Assembly (NCBI GenBank): GCA_000934455.1
Contig: KN884003.1
Coordinates: forward strand, 22,348-86,347
Length of the DNA stretch: 64,000 nt
Source: Apostichopus parvimensis
Taxonomy: Eukaryota > Echinodermata > Holothuroidea > Aspidochirotida > Stichopodidae
Direction: 5' to 3'
The notes beneath the pieces are model-generated. The model saw only the letters and a program-made list of their open reading frames with translations. It had not been told where the DNA came from and made no database searches. Of the stretch, positions 11,401 through 22,819 are shown in pieces (the stretch's first letter is position 1; each line of letters opens with the position of its first letter). Both the position numbers and the translations under genes were made by a program.

Positions 11401-12120
11401 CAATATATACAGCCAGCTTTAATATGTATACAATCCCCATACAGTTTCCCTACAGCTCTTTATTAGAGTGAGGGCTGATGAGAGACATTGCCCCTGGGCC
11501 ACCTGTGCCAAAATATCTTAAGTGAAAGTATATCAATTGGTTGACTTGTTGGTATATTGAATAATTCAAATAAAATTGAGGTCTTTATTTTGACAGTTCT
11601 GCAAACCAAGGCTATTTCCATGGGAGCTTCTTGTTTTGTTGCCAAACTTGTTTAGAGTAGAATTTTTCGTATCTCGGCAACCATCTACGGGCTGCAACAT
11701 GCTTAGAAAACAATGGCACTTATAATTCAACTACACAGAGAGTTATGTATAACAATTGGTAGATTTGCTTGAACGGTGACAAAATTTCAAAGACGACATA
11801 GAACAAACGTTTGTTATTATGCTACTTTTTTGGGATGATCTGTTTCCATGGTATTCATAATGTTTCGATAACCAAAAAATGTTGGCAATCTTCGATATAA
11901 AACATGATCATGGTGACGTTATAATTATTATTTTTTGTTTTAGTTACTTTATCGCTAAATTACAACTAGAATTTCTGATATCTTGAGATTCCATTCTAAC
12001 CCCCCACCCCCTATTTCTTTGTTCTTTTTCTGCATTTAGGGCGAATTCAGCATCGACATCATGATGAAAGATGAGTATGAGAAGATAATACTGTGTGGAG
12101 CCTGCAAGTTTGTTATCTGA
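2411..12120 (+). CDS. membrane-anchored ML-domain lipid-recognition protein (259 aa, 5 exons)
   Basis: Exons: 2411-2834, 3939-4028, 8539-8673, 9517-9566, 12040-12120; all junctions are GT-AG and in phase (1,1,1,0). Residues about 4-24 form one hydrophobic segment close to the N-terminus, read as a signal anchor or uncleaved signal peptide. Residues about 25-125 are a polar stem with N-glycosylation sequons (NLS, NGS, NNS, NDT). Residues about 137-259 look like an ML (MD-2-related lipid recognition) domain: motifs FDICEM, CPIAKGEKYYF and PSGEFSIDIMMKDE, ending LCGACKFVI, with cysteines at 141, 199, 212, 252 and 255. ML proteins (NPC2, MD-2, GM2 activator) bind lipids in the lysosome or outside the cell. 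A good acceptor (2361-2368) lies just before the ATG, so a noncoding first exon is possible. Its ligand is unknown and I cannot name an orthologue. Confidence 0.8.
2853..2960. repeat. (AAT)n microsatellite with GCGCTTTACAAAG tail
   Basis: An AAT/AAG-rich run (2853-2880) followed by TATATAACGCTTAATACA and AAAGCGCTTTACAAAG. The combination of a trinucleotide run and a 'GCGC...TACAAAG' end resembles tails of dispersed retroposons in invertebrates. A similar layout occurs at 9087-9180 (AAT run, then TATATAGCGCCAAATAAG). It lies in intron 1 of the ML-domain gene. Confidence 0.45.
3336..3355 (+). repeat. poly-G tract of about 20
   Basis: An uninterrupted run of about 20 G followed by AGGGTG, in intron 1 of the ML-domain gene. 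It could form a G-quadruplex. Its exact length is likely to be unreliable in an assembly. Confidence 0.8.
4838..5206. mobile_element. TTAA-flanked MITE, copy A (piggyBac-like)
   Basis: A 369-bp element bounded by TTAA on both sides (4838-4841 and 5203-5206). Its ends are inverted: TTAAAGGCATTGAAGACTCG on the left, and GCGAGTCTTCACACCCTTTAA on the right, whose reverse complement reads TTAAAGGGTGTGAAGACTCG. TTAA duplication is typical of piggyBac-class transposons. No transposase is encoded. It is in intron 2 of the ML-domain gene and lies opposite in orientation to copies B and C. Confidence 0.8.
5987..6350. mobile_element. possible MITE with G/C-rich imperfect inverted ends
   Basis: The left part starts CATAGGCAGGGGGG and the right part ends GGCTCCTACACCTATG, so the outer CATAGG/CCTATG words and inner G/C runs are inverted. 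No matching target duplication was found. It carries an (ATT)n run at about 6130-6150. It is in intron 2 of the ML-domain gene. The call is weak. Confidence 0.3.
6637..6878 (-). mobile_element. tRNA-derived SINE, copy 1 (fullest)
   Basis: On the minus strand the head carries an A-box-like segment (TTAACTCTGTGGTTAA, 6851-6866) and a B-box-like segment (GGTTCGAGTCACTCC, 6807-6821), the internal RNA polymerase III promoter of a tRNA. A body follows that is shared with copies at 25.9 and 34.6 kb, then an end rich in TACATACAT. It does not fold as an intact tRNA gene as far as I can see. It is in intron 2 of the ML-domain gene, antisense to it. Confidence 0.75.
7482..7611 (+). repeat. dispersed repeat, pair member 1
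   Basis: About 130 bp present again in inverted orientation at 29698-29827, sharing words such as GCAAACTGGAGCCTATACCG, CTTGGGGACAAAA and TTTTTCCGCGAATTC. No coding capacity and no clear termini were recognised. Confidence 0.7.
8207..8410 (+). pseudogene. decayed tandem copy of ML-gene exon 3 and its upstream intron
   Basis: Bases about 8303-8410 align with the first ~110 bases of the real exon (8539 onward), sharing GATATAACATT-like, GGTAC, the long block ACAGTCTTTTTCCACA, and TGGCAGAA. The preceding intron sequence is duplicated too (GATGACCTA, TCTATGAATATGCA, TTTTTC...CCAATGC). In the copy the acceptor reads GCAA instead of GCAG, and one extra base shifts the frame, so it should not be spliced in. 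Between the copies, a 37-bp segment (GCAGAATTTTGATGACCTAA...) is itself repeated twice. It looks like a local duplication that failed to become an alternative exon. Confidence 0.75.
9382..9408. repeat. (TATAG)n microsatellite
   Basis: About five tandem copies of TATAG in intron 3 of the ML-domain gene region. Confidence 0.8.
11021..11386. mobile_element. TTAA-flanked MITE, copy B
   Basis: A 366-bp copy of the same family as 4838-5206, in reverse orientation: starts TTAAAGGGTGTGAAGACTCG and ends TCTTCAATGTCTTTAA. The interior matches (CAGCTGTGGTCAATACCCAC, GGACATCTCAGGTCCAGCTA). It is in intron 4 of the ML-domain gene. The left flank (TATATGCAGCCAGC) recurs with one difference just past the right end at about 11403-11421, so the insertion site sits inside a short duplication. 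Confidence 0.85.
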
Positions 12121-12416
12121 TGTTTATGTGACCAGATACAGATTAAGTCAATTGGCAGCTTTCATCTTATTTCCATTAAGATGGAGCCAATATTTTTTCG
12201 CTCTTAAACAGTACAGTAGTTAATTCTTCTGCATCTATTTAAGTGTAAAGTAAATGTCCAAGCTGGACTCTGATAGATTTCACGCACTGCAGTACCGTTG
12301 CAGGAATCTTGACCAGCTGTTTTAAATATGGTGCATATACGGCAGGATTAATTTAACAACTTGCCAAGTTTCCAACTTTTAGTTGGAGGTCTCACAACCA
12401 TTTTATGCGAATGTCA

Positions 12417-12422
12417 AATAAA
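12417..12422 (+). terminator. poly(A) signal of the ML-domain gene
   Basis: AATAAA about 300 bases after the stop codon at 12120, the first canonical signal on this strand downstream of the gene. Confidence 0.6.
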
Positions 12423-12758
12423 ATCTTGGAAGTTACAATCAAGATCATTCTATGTTTTAAATGATACATTTGATAAATTTGCTTTTTAATATTTTGTGGA
12501 TATCAGAAAGCCTTGAATTTCACTGCAGGGTAATAGAAATGATCCCCTTTGCTAATTGTGTGGAAAGTGGTCCGTCCACCAAGAGCTATAGTGGTCACTC
12601 TCCAAACATCGTAAGTATTGTGGTATATTGCCAAGTAACAAATCAATGGAAACAATTTTTTCTTCTATGCATTTTGTTTTTATGAGAGTTTTAACATTAT
12701 TTTTTTTTAATATTCATTCATTTTTTATATAAGAAAATTTATATCTATTCAACTTATT

Positions 12759-12845
12759 NNNNNNNNNNNNNNNNNNNNNNNNNNNNNNNNNNNNNNNNNN
12801 NNNNNNNNNNNNNNNNNNNNNNNNNNNNNNNNNNNNNNNNNNNNN
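12759..12845. other. assembly gap (87 N)
   Basis: A run of N. Flanking sequence is T-rich on the left; nothing suggests a gene spans it. Confidence 1.
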
Positions 12846-13614
12846 CATGGTGAGCCATTTTTAATAACAAAAAATGAATTAAAAGTAACTTGGTTGTTAA
12901 GTTAACCATACCATCCACTTAGTTTAATTCCTTGCAAATAAAAGTTTTCTATCAAAGCACAAATCCTTATCTTTTATTAAATGTTCGATAATTTGGCATC
13001 AGCCTGCAGATGAAATTGAGTAAAGTGGTGATCTTAGCTTCCTCTACACTAAGATAACAAGAAGCAAAGAAGAGAGAAAAAAAAAAGAGCAGGGTTTAAG
13101 TAAACAGCACAATTTTACTATTTTTGTCAATTTTCTGGACATCCATAATGAAAATTAATAGCAGTGCCCATAATCGAATATGGAAAATTTTGCTACATGT
13201 GTCTTAGAAAAATGCCAGCAAAGTTTTGTACTGTCACTGATTCCCGATAAAAGTTTATGGATGACCGGTTAAAGGTCTTAATGGATAATAAGGGTCTCAA
13301 CTTTACAATATGAGACAGTATTCTCCAAAAGGGAACAACCTTGAACCAAAAGTAATTGTATTTAATAGGATGAATGGAAAACCCTATGTCAGATTCTTTT
13401 GTTTCCCCACATTGACCCCACCCCACCTCACCCCTTAAAACTATAACCTAGTTTTTAGAGATATATATGTACCATGCTTTAATAGTTATTTCTTTCTAGT
13501 ATGTATCATTGCATAGATCTGTCCCTCAATTCAAACCACCTGTATGTTAAAAACCAACAGCAGCGATAGGAGATGTGTGAAACAATGCATATAATTTATG
13601 AGAGATGTAGTTAG

Positions 13615-14040
13615 AGTTGCCTACTTTGCCAAGCCCAGAGTTCAGTTATTGTTACCAGGGAAACGTTACTCTGTCCGAGTAGTTATTTCCAGGGTTGGAG
13701 TCGAGTCCACTAATCCGATTCCAAATCAAGTCCGAGTCCGAACCAAGTCCGAGTCCTAACCAAGTCCGAGTCAACTGTCCCAGCCGAATCTGGCAACAGG
13801 ATTGGTAGTTCATCTTTTCATCAAGTCCTACACATTCCACTCGGGGAACATACGTACCCAGTTACCAGTTGTTAATAACATTATTCCCTGATGTGGTGAT
13901 TTAGAAGCCTATTTTGCCCAGCCCAGCATTCAGTTCTTGTTACCAAGGCAACGCTACTTTGTCAGAGTAGTATTTCCCAGTTGTTACTTTCAAAATTTCG
14001 GGATGTGGTTATTTTTAGAAGTCAGTTTTTGTCCATAGGA
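13615..14040. repeat. diverged ~130-bp tandem repeats split by a GAGTCC-rich segment
   Basis: The block 'CTACTTTGCCAAGCCCAGAG TTCAGTTATTGTTACCAGG' at about 13621 recurs at about 13907, with shared flanks TATTTCC(C)AG, GTTGTTA and GATGTGGTGATT/GATGTGGTTATT again near 14000. Between the first two copies sits 13690-13775, made of repeats of AAGTCCGAGTC(C). A similar GACTCGGACT-type stretch lies at about 40905-41000. Confidence 0.6.
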
Positions 14041-16773
14041 CTCTTTGTTTTCATTTTCTTGCCTTATATATTTTTCGTTTTCAGATTGAAGTGCTTCCAT
14101 TCAAAATAAATAACTAATCATGGTTTTAACGCATGGTCTTTCACATTATGCAACACCGGGGTATATAACGAAAATGCTTATATACAGCCAATTATCACCA
14201 AAAAAGAAATGTTACTTCACTATAATTAAAAAATCTAACCGTAGAAGATTTATCTCACATAAATGGCAAATGGAGACTTTGCATGACTCAATAATGGATA
14301 ATAATGAGGCATACCTACACATAGTAGCTTCAATGTCTAGTTTTTGCAAAAAAACTGGATGGTTCTTCTATAAATCTAAGCAAATGTTTGAAAGAAGTAT
14401 GATATTTAATGACTGCCTTCCAAATACATCTTTTCAAAATTGAGGGACGGTTTCATCAAATTGCAAATTTTACCTTTAAACGTTTTTAAACGTTTGAAAT
14501 TAATTGATTAAATATGTATGTGGTGTACGTATTCCAACTACGACAGGGTAAATTTGTGGCATTTGTGAAAATAGATGACCTCTAAAACCAGAATGTTCCT
14601 TTGAAAATTTTAAAAATCAGTATTTTGTAACAATAACCTTAAACAATGGAGAAAGTATTGTTTCATTTGATAATTTCAGTTATATAAACAGCAGAATATT
14701 TGAGATATATTTCACGTGAAAAAAATGTCTTTGGTTAAATGCGACGTGGCTACTTCATACTAAGTAAACAAAAAATGTATTCTTGCCAGTATGATATTAA
14801 ATATGCTATAAATAATTTCAAGAAACTTTAATGTTTGTAGTATTGTCTTATTTTCATTTGATTGTTTTTTAATCTTGTAGATCAGGGAGTAATTTCTAGG
14901 CTCTGTTGAATGAATTCAGTACTTTCATAATTATAAACTAGAGCAAAATTTCTGGCTCAGCTTTCAAATGAATTTGTGATATAGATCTGTATATTGTTTA
15001 CAATAAATAGTAGCAGATAATTGAATTTCTCGTCTCCTTGAGTTTATGGGTCAATCTTATTCCAACCGTACCGTCAGATAGAAATTTACATACATCATTA
15101 TTGATGAACAAAAAATATGCGAAAATTGAAAGAGACGTCAGGGTTGATACATACAGTATTGATCTCTGAGGGAGAACAATTATCGATAAGTTCTTTTTTC
15201 TTATATTTATTATGTATTAATGCATCACTGAGACGTTGCCACACTGAATGGCATTTTGCGGTTTTCTTCTCTTATAACTGTCAAAAATACTCGTAAGTCA
15301 AATTCACACCAAATTTTGTGGTGGTGTCACATAGGCTGGAGAAAAACATGTTACTTCATATTTTCAAGGGAAAAAACAAACTAAAATCATATAGAAAATA
15401 ATTTACTCTTTCCAAAGTAAAAATATAAAACAAACTTTTCATTGTGATCATTTACTGTATAAATATTCAAATGTACTTCTCAGCCATGTTAAGTAATCAG
15501 CTTGAATCTACATTAATGCGTTCACATTGCTTAAACTGTAAGCTGGGGGGGGGGGCGGAGGGGGATATGTTGTGAATACAAAGTTCTACAATAAAAGAGG
15601 TCTCAATATTCTCTATGTAATTACTTTTAAACTTTATTGCTATAATCCAAACAAAAACTGGCTTTTGCTTTGCACTTTTTGCAAATGTCTTGAAATGTAA
15701 TTTTTGAAACTTGAAAATGATTGGCTCTTTACTTCAAGTAAACTATATCTTCGCTGCCAAGTTTTCTTTTTTTCGTCAAGTACCGATGTAAACAATACAC
15801 AAATCAGCTCAAAACTTAACTCAAAATTAGCATTACATGCTTCATGATAATAACTCTTTTATAAATCAGAAAGTCTGTCCGAATACCGATAATCAAAACT
15901 GTGAAATAACTTGAGAAGGTGAAGATGAAATTAAGGAAAGACATTTTATGTCAACCTAGATTTTTCATTGTAATTTTAGAGATAAAAACTTGATCTCGTT
16001 GAAAAGAATGAAAATTAAAAAAACGAAAAAAAAAAGGATTCTCATTTACCATAAAATTAAAATGATATCAAAGGCATCTATGTTAATTAAAAGAAATTCA
16101 AATAATGTAAAGGAATATCACATTATTAAACAATTTTCTAAAGTAAGGCACATTATCCAAGGAATGAATAGAAAGCAGCATTTGACCATTTAAACGTGAA
16201 TTTAACCAAATCCACAGACTAGGACACCCAGTTCTTTTTTCACCCCAAAAATGTTTTTTTTTTTAAATCATTAAGTATTTAATAACCCTGGTTTGATCTT
16301 CAACTCACTGACAGACACTTTTACATTTTAAGTAACCACATGTATTAAATTTGCATACTGGAAAATTTCACAAATTTGATTGACCTTTGAACATTGACCA
16401 GTTGAAACTTTGACTAAGCTTACTGATGGGTTTAAATGCTATTTTAGGAGATTAAAATATGATCAAATCCATCCTTTGAAAGTTACATGAAGTTATGGCT
16501 GACTTTGTGATGTAAGAAATACATAACAACTATCAAGTCATCAAATTAGGAAAGTTAGCCAAACTTAAATAACTTGGTAAATCACTGTTAAAAAAAAAAA
16601 AAAAACTCCCAAATTCCCCAATAAATCAATTCTTTCTTTGAGAAGATAATTTCATTAATAAAAAATCAGATTTTTCTTTCTCCTGTATTGTACGACAATA
16701 ACACACATAAAGTGAACTCTTTTCTTTGGTTTAGAATTTACTACTTATACAACATTTTATACCAGTTTATATA

Positions 16774-16795
16774 CAGACAGACAGACAGACAGACA
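16774..16795. repeat. (CAGA)n microsatellite
   Basis: Five to six tandem CAGA units. Confidence 0.9.
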
Positions 16796-19700
16796 CCTTT
16801 ACGGACAGCAGTACCTAAATTATCTTCCTAGAACATCTGAACTTGTAACTTCATTTTGAATGTAAAATCAGAAATTAACAGTCATCAGCAGCCTTTACTT
16901 GGCCAAAATAAATTCAAATGAAATATTAATATTCTCTTTTGCTTCTTTCTATTGGATTACTTGATAATTTCATTCTGTGAAAATAATTTTTGACCTAAGA
17001 AGATATATATCGCCAACCAAATTCTCACAATCTATTCAAAAGATGATAGATTGCTAGTTGCACATGCTTTTGAAATTGGTTCATGAATAATTCAATGTCT
17101 CATAATTATTTATTTTGCCTCAATTCAGGTATTAATGAATATATTATCTTCCAAAATTAGCATATCATACAAAGTCACTTATTCATTCTTTCTATCAACA
17201 TGAAACAAAATATTGTTAAACAAATTTCTACAGTAAACACCCCCACCCCCCCTCCACACTCTTCCTCATTACAGAAAGGAAAAAAAACTCACAGCTTAAT
17301 GTAATTTAGTAATTCTTACATAATTGTAAAAGTGATCTGATTTCAAAAAGAAAAGGAAAAAAAGAAATTCCTGCACAAGTTAATCAATACTTCTTCACAT
17401 GAAATTGTCCTCCCAAACCCGACCCCCGCCCCCTCCCACCTTCCAAAAAAAAGAAGCAAAAGGGACCATTTCTGATCAACTAACTTGGTTAATCACTTAC
17501 ATAAGTTTCTAAAATAACAGTAATAAATTTTTGCAATATAGGTTCTCGTGCCTTTCAATATTGGTATAAACTTAAAAGGAGTTTTATTTATTTCCATTTT
17601 CTCTGTAATAGAAATAGCAAAAGTAACTTACACTTAACCATCTATTTTACTACTAGCTTCAATATGTCATCACATCATAATGTGATGACCACAACTCAAG
17701 TTCATTATCCTTCAAAAACTGAAGGAGACAACTTCTTTCAATATCCTAGATAAAATATGCTATATTATCAAGAGAAATGATCTTCACCCACTGCCAACCA
17801 CTCCTCACCCTCTCACACCTATACTGCTTCTAGGAAAGAGTTGAATTATCTTCACAGAGTATCCCCACCATGTCAACAGCTTTCTTGTGAACTTTTTCAG
17901 AAAACCAAACTAACATGAGAAACTTAACCAACACGAACCAACTTTGGTACAGTAACCAGGGACCTGCTAATACCAGCTCTCTGGTGACTTACAATTTCTA
18001 ATAGGAGTTACCTCACAGACTTCAATTTGATATTAAACCTTGGTTGTTTAACAGTAACATTGTAGCATCCATCACATCAAACAAACCATTGGCACTGAGT
18101 AATTACACCAAATACGATGTCCTTATTCAGGCAACATAAATGCTGCTTTTGATGCAGCTTGAGAACAACCCCTCACCCCCCTCTCATCTTGTGTAAATGT
18201 ACACTAATATTAATTAATGTACAACCTTCCAATTTGAACTACTGTATATACTGTCAGGAAGAAGAGCTAAAATTGATTTTTGAACAAGACCACATACATT
18301 ATATTGAGGATGCAAATCATTGAATAATTTGTAGGCTGCTTAATTACCAAAGGAGATACAATACCACTTCATTTTCACTTAAATATTCATTTCAGAATTG
18401 TCCCCCCCCCCCACCCCCTCAAAAGAAAACAAAACTTGTAGCAAGATATTTTAATTATTTTACGCCCAGTTACATAATTAAAACTAGTTCCTTTAATCTG
18501 TTCACTCCTTATATTTTAATACCAATTTCTCATAAAATGACAAAACTATATTGTTCCCTTGAAGAAATTTACATTTCTGATATTTAAAACATTTGCCATT
18601 AGCTTTAAATAGTTTGATCATCTTGCTTTGCACATAAATTTAAAGACAATGTTTACAACCAAAACATTGCAGATAATTCTTAGAAAAGTTCAAATGCAAT
18701 ACCATGGAAACGAATGATATTGATATTTTAACCACTGATATACAGTTATAATAACATGTATTTATTTATACACAGACTTTACAAAGAGGTATGAAACTCA
18801 ATTTATTATTTAAAGAGAACAATGTTTAATTTGAACCAATCAGAAAAGAAACTGAAGTATAACAGTGACCAATCAAATTTATTGACTAAAAGATTTACAA
18901 AATGTCTCCAGAAAAAGTGATTCCAAGTCTATGAGCATAGAAAATAATTTCACATATTAGAAGTTTATAACCCCAATGGCTATTACCCTTGATCACCTTT
19001 TGGGATCCTTTGGGCATATTTTTATATTCTGATTATTTCTAGGCAATATCAACGATGTTTGTGTATATGTCTTCCAACTGAAACATTAACCTCAAACCTT
19101 AATGTGCGTAGATTAAGTACATTTTTTTTCTTTTAATGCCCAACATGTTCTAACCCTTTCCAAAAGTACCTGACAAAAACGAGTACTTGTTTTATGCTGA
19201 ATGGAATACCAAAACCAATTAGAACAGTGACAGAAAGTAGACCATGCTTTATAGCCAATAATTCATGAAACTTTCTAAATTATTAATGAAATACACAAAC
19301 AGTCTGGACGCTGAATGTTAAGACACAAAGTGAAGAAACAACTGAGCTAATTCATAGATTAAACTATTACTTACAGTGAACACCAAAACTTCAAACAAAG
19401 GATATGGACAAATACCATATTTTGTTTTGATAGAAAAATATGTTTTATAAATTTAAGTTATTGATACAAATATTCCCTCCCCCCAGAAAAAAACTAATAG
19501 AGTTGAATTCTAAGTCATTTTAAATGATGAATATGAAGTTATAGGAAAAAGGGATAACATTTTTCATAAAGAAGTAGAAAAATAGTTTTAGACATTATCC
19601 TCAAATTTTTAGAAAATTGATATTGTCTAGGAAATTTACAGTAGAAATAGAGTACAGAATAGAAACTGCCAATATTCACAGTCATTACAAAAAAACTTAT

Positions 19701-20195
19701 AAAGTATGAAATCACGAAGGTGTTACTACCAGTTACTGGGATATTTCTATGGAAAATGAGATATCACTTTTTAGAATGTAAATCTGCATTTGTAAAATTT
19801 AAATACTGCAGATCATTCACAGGGCTGAGTTTAATATTTTTTATAGATCTTGCAAAAAAGACCAAATTTCCTCACAAGATGTGAAACACACAGCTCTGAT
19901 TTCTGAACAAGAGTTAAGCATTTATTAACTGTTATTACTGTATCAATGCAAATGAATGAATGCAGATTTTTATTTCAGTAACCCATATTAAGCAATTATA
20001 GATTTCTTAAATTTTCCTATATACATACACATTCACACAACATGGTTGGTTTTCCTTACCACAGAGCAGGAAGTACACATATTATCTGTGTCTTTCAAAG
20101 CTTCTCTTCGTTATCCGTGATGTCACGGTTCTTGGCAAAAGTTGGCAAACACAGGTAAAATTCCCACCAAATATATAAAGTTAGAACTGGAGCAG

Positions 20196-20201
20196 TTTAT
20201 T
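20196..20201 (-). terminator. candidate poly(A) signal for TRIQK
   Basis: AATAAA on the minus strand about 580 bases past the TRIQK stop. It is only one of several candidates in AT-rich sequence. Confidence 0.3.
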
Positions 20202-20782
20202 CGTTACCATGTGTAATTAAATTCAGTAGACATATCTCGAGTTTGAAAAATGGTTTCCTTATACGTATCATTTTTTCATTTTTAATTCCCTTTCAGCTGC
20301 AAGAAGCTTATACTAAGACAAAACCTGCAGGAATTTTCTTGAGAGATATCTGCTACATTGTAAAGTTACAATTTTTACCATTATTTTTCTGACAAATCCA
20401 GTTAATTTGACAGAAACAATCTTTTGTCCTTGATATTCTTTCCAACTACAATACCCCCGACGTCATTGTGTACATGTTCTTGCAGTGATTGACGGTGAAC
20501 CACCTACATCTTGAGGTATTCTGCAGATATAATAAAACTGTGACATACCAGGTTATACCAAGTTCACATATCAGTTTTTTTAAATAATTCTTCCTTCGTT
20601 TATGGTTTTATGGTTTTATGTTCTTCTAGTACTGTACAGTGTCACCATTTTTTCTGAGATTGTCTTGGCTTAGAAGTAACCTTGGTGAGGGCTGAGCACT
20701 GTCTACTCTCTGAATCATGACTTCATCGCCAATACATCTCCATCTCGGATTATCTCTCCGGATTATCCCTCCGGATTATATA

Positions 20783-21694
20783 TCACGAGGAGATCTGAAA
20801 GTACAGTATAGCGTAGACGATGCAGAAGACGGCGAAGACAGACATGAGGAGCAGAAATGAATCCTGAAAGACAAACGCGAAATAAACAATGAAATTTACT
20901 AATTAACTTATACAGAAAAAGTTAAAGGGTGTGAAGACTCGCGCAAAAAGAAACGTCTAATTCCAGTAATTTGACCTAGTTTTGAATGGGTGTAACAGAA
21001 GTGTTAAACACTACCATCGATCCCAGAAAATACACACACAGCTTGCTACCGTCGGTAATTAGACACTAGTGTACAGTCAGTATATACAGCTGCGGTCAAT
21101 ACCCACAGCACAGTATACAAACAATATAGCGATGGACATCTCAGGTCCAGTTAAAGATAACACTTAAGTTAAGGTATCACGTTTCATTACTGTCTGCATT
21201 TTGTAGCGACACAAACAAAACGTCACTGCAAGCAACAGAAAGTTAACTTTTTCAGATGGCCGCACACTGTTTGGGGCGAGTCTTCAATGCCTTTAAATGT
21301 AGTTGAAAGAATTCACATTATAAATACACTGGTAACCATGGCATTGATCTCACGTGGAGAAAAATCCAGCTGAAAGTTAAGTTCTATATCACACCAATTA
21401 AAACAAAAGTATGAACTACATTTGTGAGGAATGCTATGCATCATTTATGAAGCATTTGTATAGTAATTGGCCCACATGACTACATCCGTATTTCATTCTG
21501 TGTTGCCAGACGATTATAAGTCCCTGATATATTTACATACTCACCCTGTATCCCGTGCTGGATCTACGGGCTTCGGCTGTACCCTTCACCCTCTTTAATT
21601 CTTTCTTATTTCTTTTGTACTCAGATTTACCAATGGATTTGCGATATTGTTCAACTGGGAGGTGAGCCCTCTGTGAGTTATCCTTCTTCCCCAT
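20783..21694 (-). CDS. TRIQK: TRIQK, triple QxxK/R motif-containing protein (76 aa, 2 coding exons)
   Basis: Coding exons 21545-21694 (ATG at 21694) and 20783-20863, with a phase-0 GT-AG intron that holds MITE copy C. The first exon begins MGKKDNSQRAHLPVEQYRKS, close to vertebrate TRIQK (MGRKDAATIKLPVDQYRKQIGK, from memory). Residues about 52-72 form a single transmembrane helix (DSFLLLMSVFAVFCIVYAIL), and the chain ends YFQISS. The length is slightly shorter than human (86 aa). TRIQK is a small ER membrane protein of poorly known role. Only the QYRK motif keeps its Gln; the other two positions read SIGK and SEYK. An acceptor just upstream (exon boundary 21719) shows the exon continues into 5'UTR, so a noncoding first exon lies further up, probably near 22.2-22.8 kb. 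Confidence 0.9.
20922..21296. mobile_element. TTAA-flanked MITE, copy C
   Basis: A 375-bp third copy of the family, bounded by TTAA (20922-20925, 21293-21296), with ends TTAAAGGGTGTGAAGACTCG and GGCGAGTCTTCAATGCCTTTAA. It lies inside the TRIQK coding-exon intron. Confidence 0.85.
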
Positions 21695-21860
21695 CGTAAA
21701 CACGTCTACCGAAGGTTTTCTGAAAGATGAAATACAGTACGTTGGTTAAAGCAACTGTAAAAGTTTGGTGACACTTTCTGGGTGAGGCAAAATGACCACA
21801 CTAACAAAATATAATACACGGGGAGGAATGGTCTCTGGACCAAGCTATGGCTTAAGCAAA

Positions 21861-22350
21861 GTAATTCTAGGCCTAGATACTAATGTGCCTAGCCTAAGAC
21901 TAGTAACACTAATAAAGTAACAGTTAAGAGGAATGAACCCTAAACCTTTGCCATCATTATTTGTACACTTGTGCATTGCTTTAGTATCTAACACTCAGTG
22001 GATGCCGTAGCTACACCAAACTCTTATCACTTCATCATATCTGCTTAGGCTATACCATAACCTGGCCAGATGCTATATATAGGACTTAGAACCTAACATA
22101 GTTCCAGCCTAAGCCTAACTTAGTTAGGCTACAGTACAACCTACACTGCAACAATGCGCAGTAGGCCTACAGGAATATGGCTATGAAAATAATTCACCTG
22201 TGAAATTAGAGGTCTAAATGTCAATTTACGGGTTCCACTGTTTCAGATGATATTATTATTACTGGCTGGTATAGGTGGTAAAAAGCGATAACACGAAAAC
22301 CTTCACTATTCTTCTTTTCACCTCCCTGTATAGCTGACATGACACGTAGC
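21861..22350. other. TAGGCCTA-word cluster, TRIQK 5' region
   Basis: Dense short words such as TCTAGGCCTAGA, GCCTAGCCTAAG, GCCTAAGCCTAAC, AGTTAGGCTACAG, GTAGGCCTACAGG and GTAGCCTACC. They lie upstream of the TRIQK coding start, probably within its first intron. Comparable clusters occur at the 5' ends of TPX2, LRRC69, FEN1 and the DDX27-like gene. Confidence 0.6.
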
Positions 22351-22819
22351 CTACCTAACTTAACTGTCTGGTGTTGTTTACAAATTTGATACAGGTCAGT
22401 CCTATGTATTGTATGCAACGTACCTGGACTAGTACACACAAATACATGTGTGAGATTCTCATGATCGGCTGTCAGAGAGTGGTTGGAACAGACTACAAAG
22501 TGCAGACGCAATACCCATCACTACTTGGGCAAGCTCGTCACGATCACAGATATTTATAAAATTATTGTGGTCACAATTTAAACTGCATTTTGTGTTGACT
22601 TTCGTCGCTATCAATCCTCAACCAAGGGACGCATTTTAAATTTGAACTAGGTGGGGACGGCAGAATTTTAATTCTGGGCAAGGGACTCGTGATGACGTAA
22701 CATCCTCATGATCATAAAGTTACCGTCTTGGTGTAACGGCACTGAGGTTGAGAGTGGATGTCAAGTTGTTTGGTTTTCGTGTCCCGGCTCCATCTTGGGT
22801 GACTTTTATTAAAATGTAT

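Larger units (their letters stand above)
12430..20190. other. AT-rich intergenic region, no gene recognised
   Basis: Very AT-rich sequence with homopolymer runs and C-rich clusters. The longest ORF (14120-14443, 107 codons) has a Lys/Asn/Ile-rich composition that simply follows the base content, with no recognisable domain. No splice-bounded exon chain was found. The distal part may be an extended 3'UTR of the minus-strand TRIQK gene. Confidence 0.5.

Noticed and set aside
14120-14443. 107-codon ORF, longest plus-strand ORF in the first 20 kb intergenic region
   Set aside because: Composition follows AT-rich DNA, with no domain, no flanking splice sites that build a gene and no similarity I recognise.
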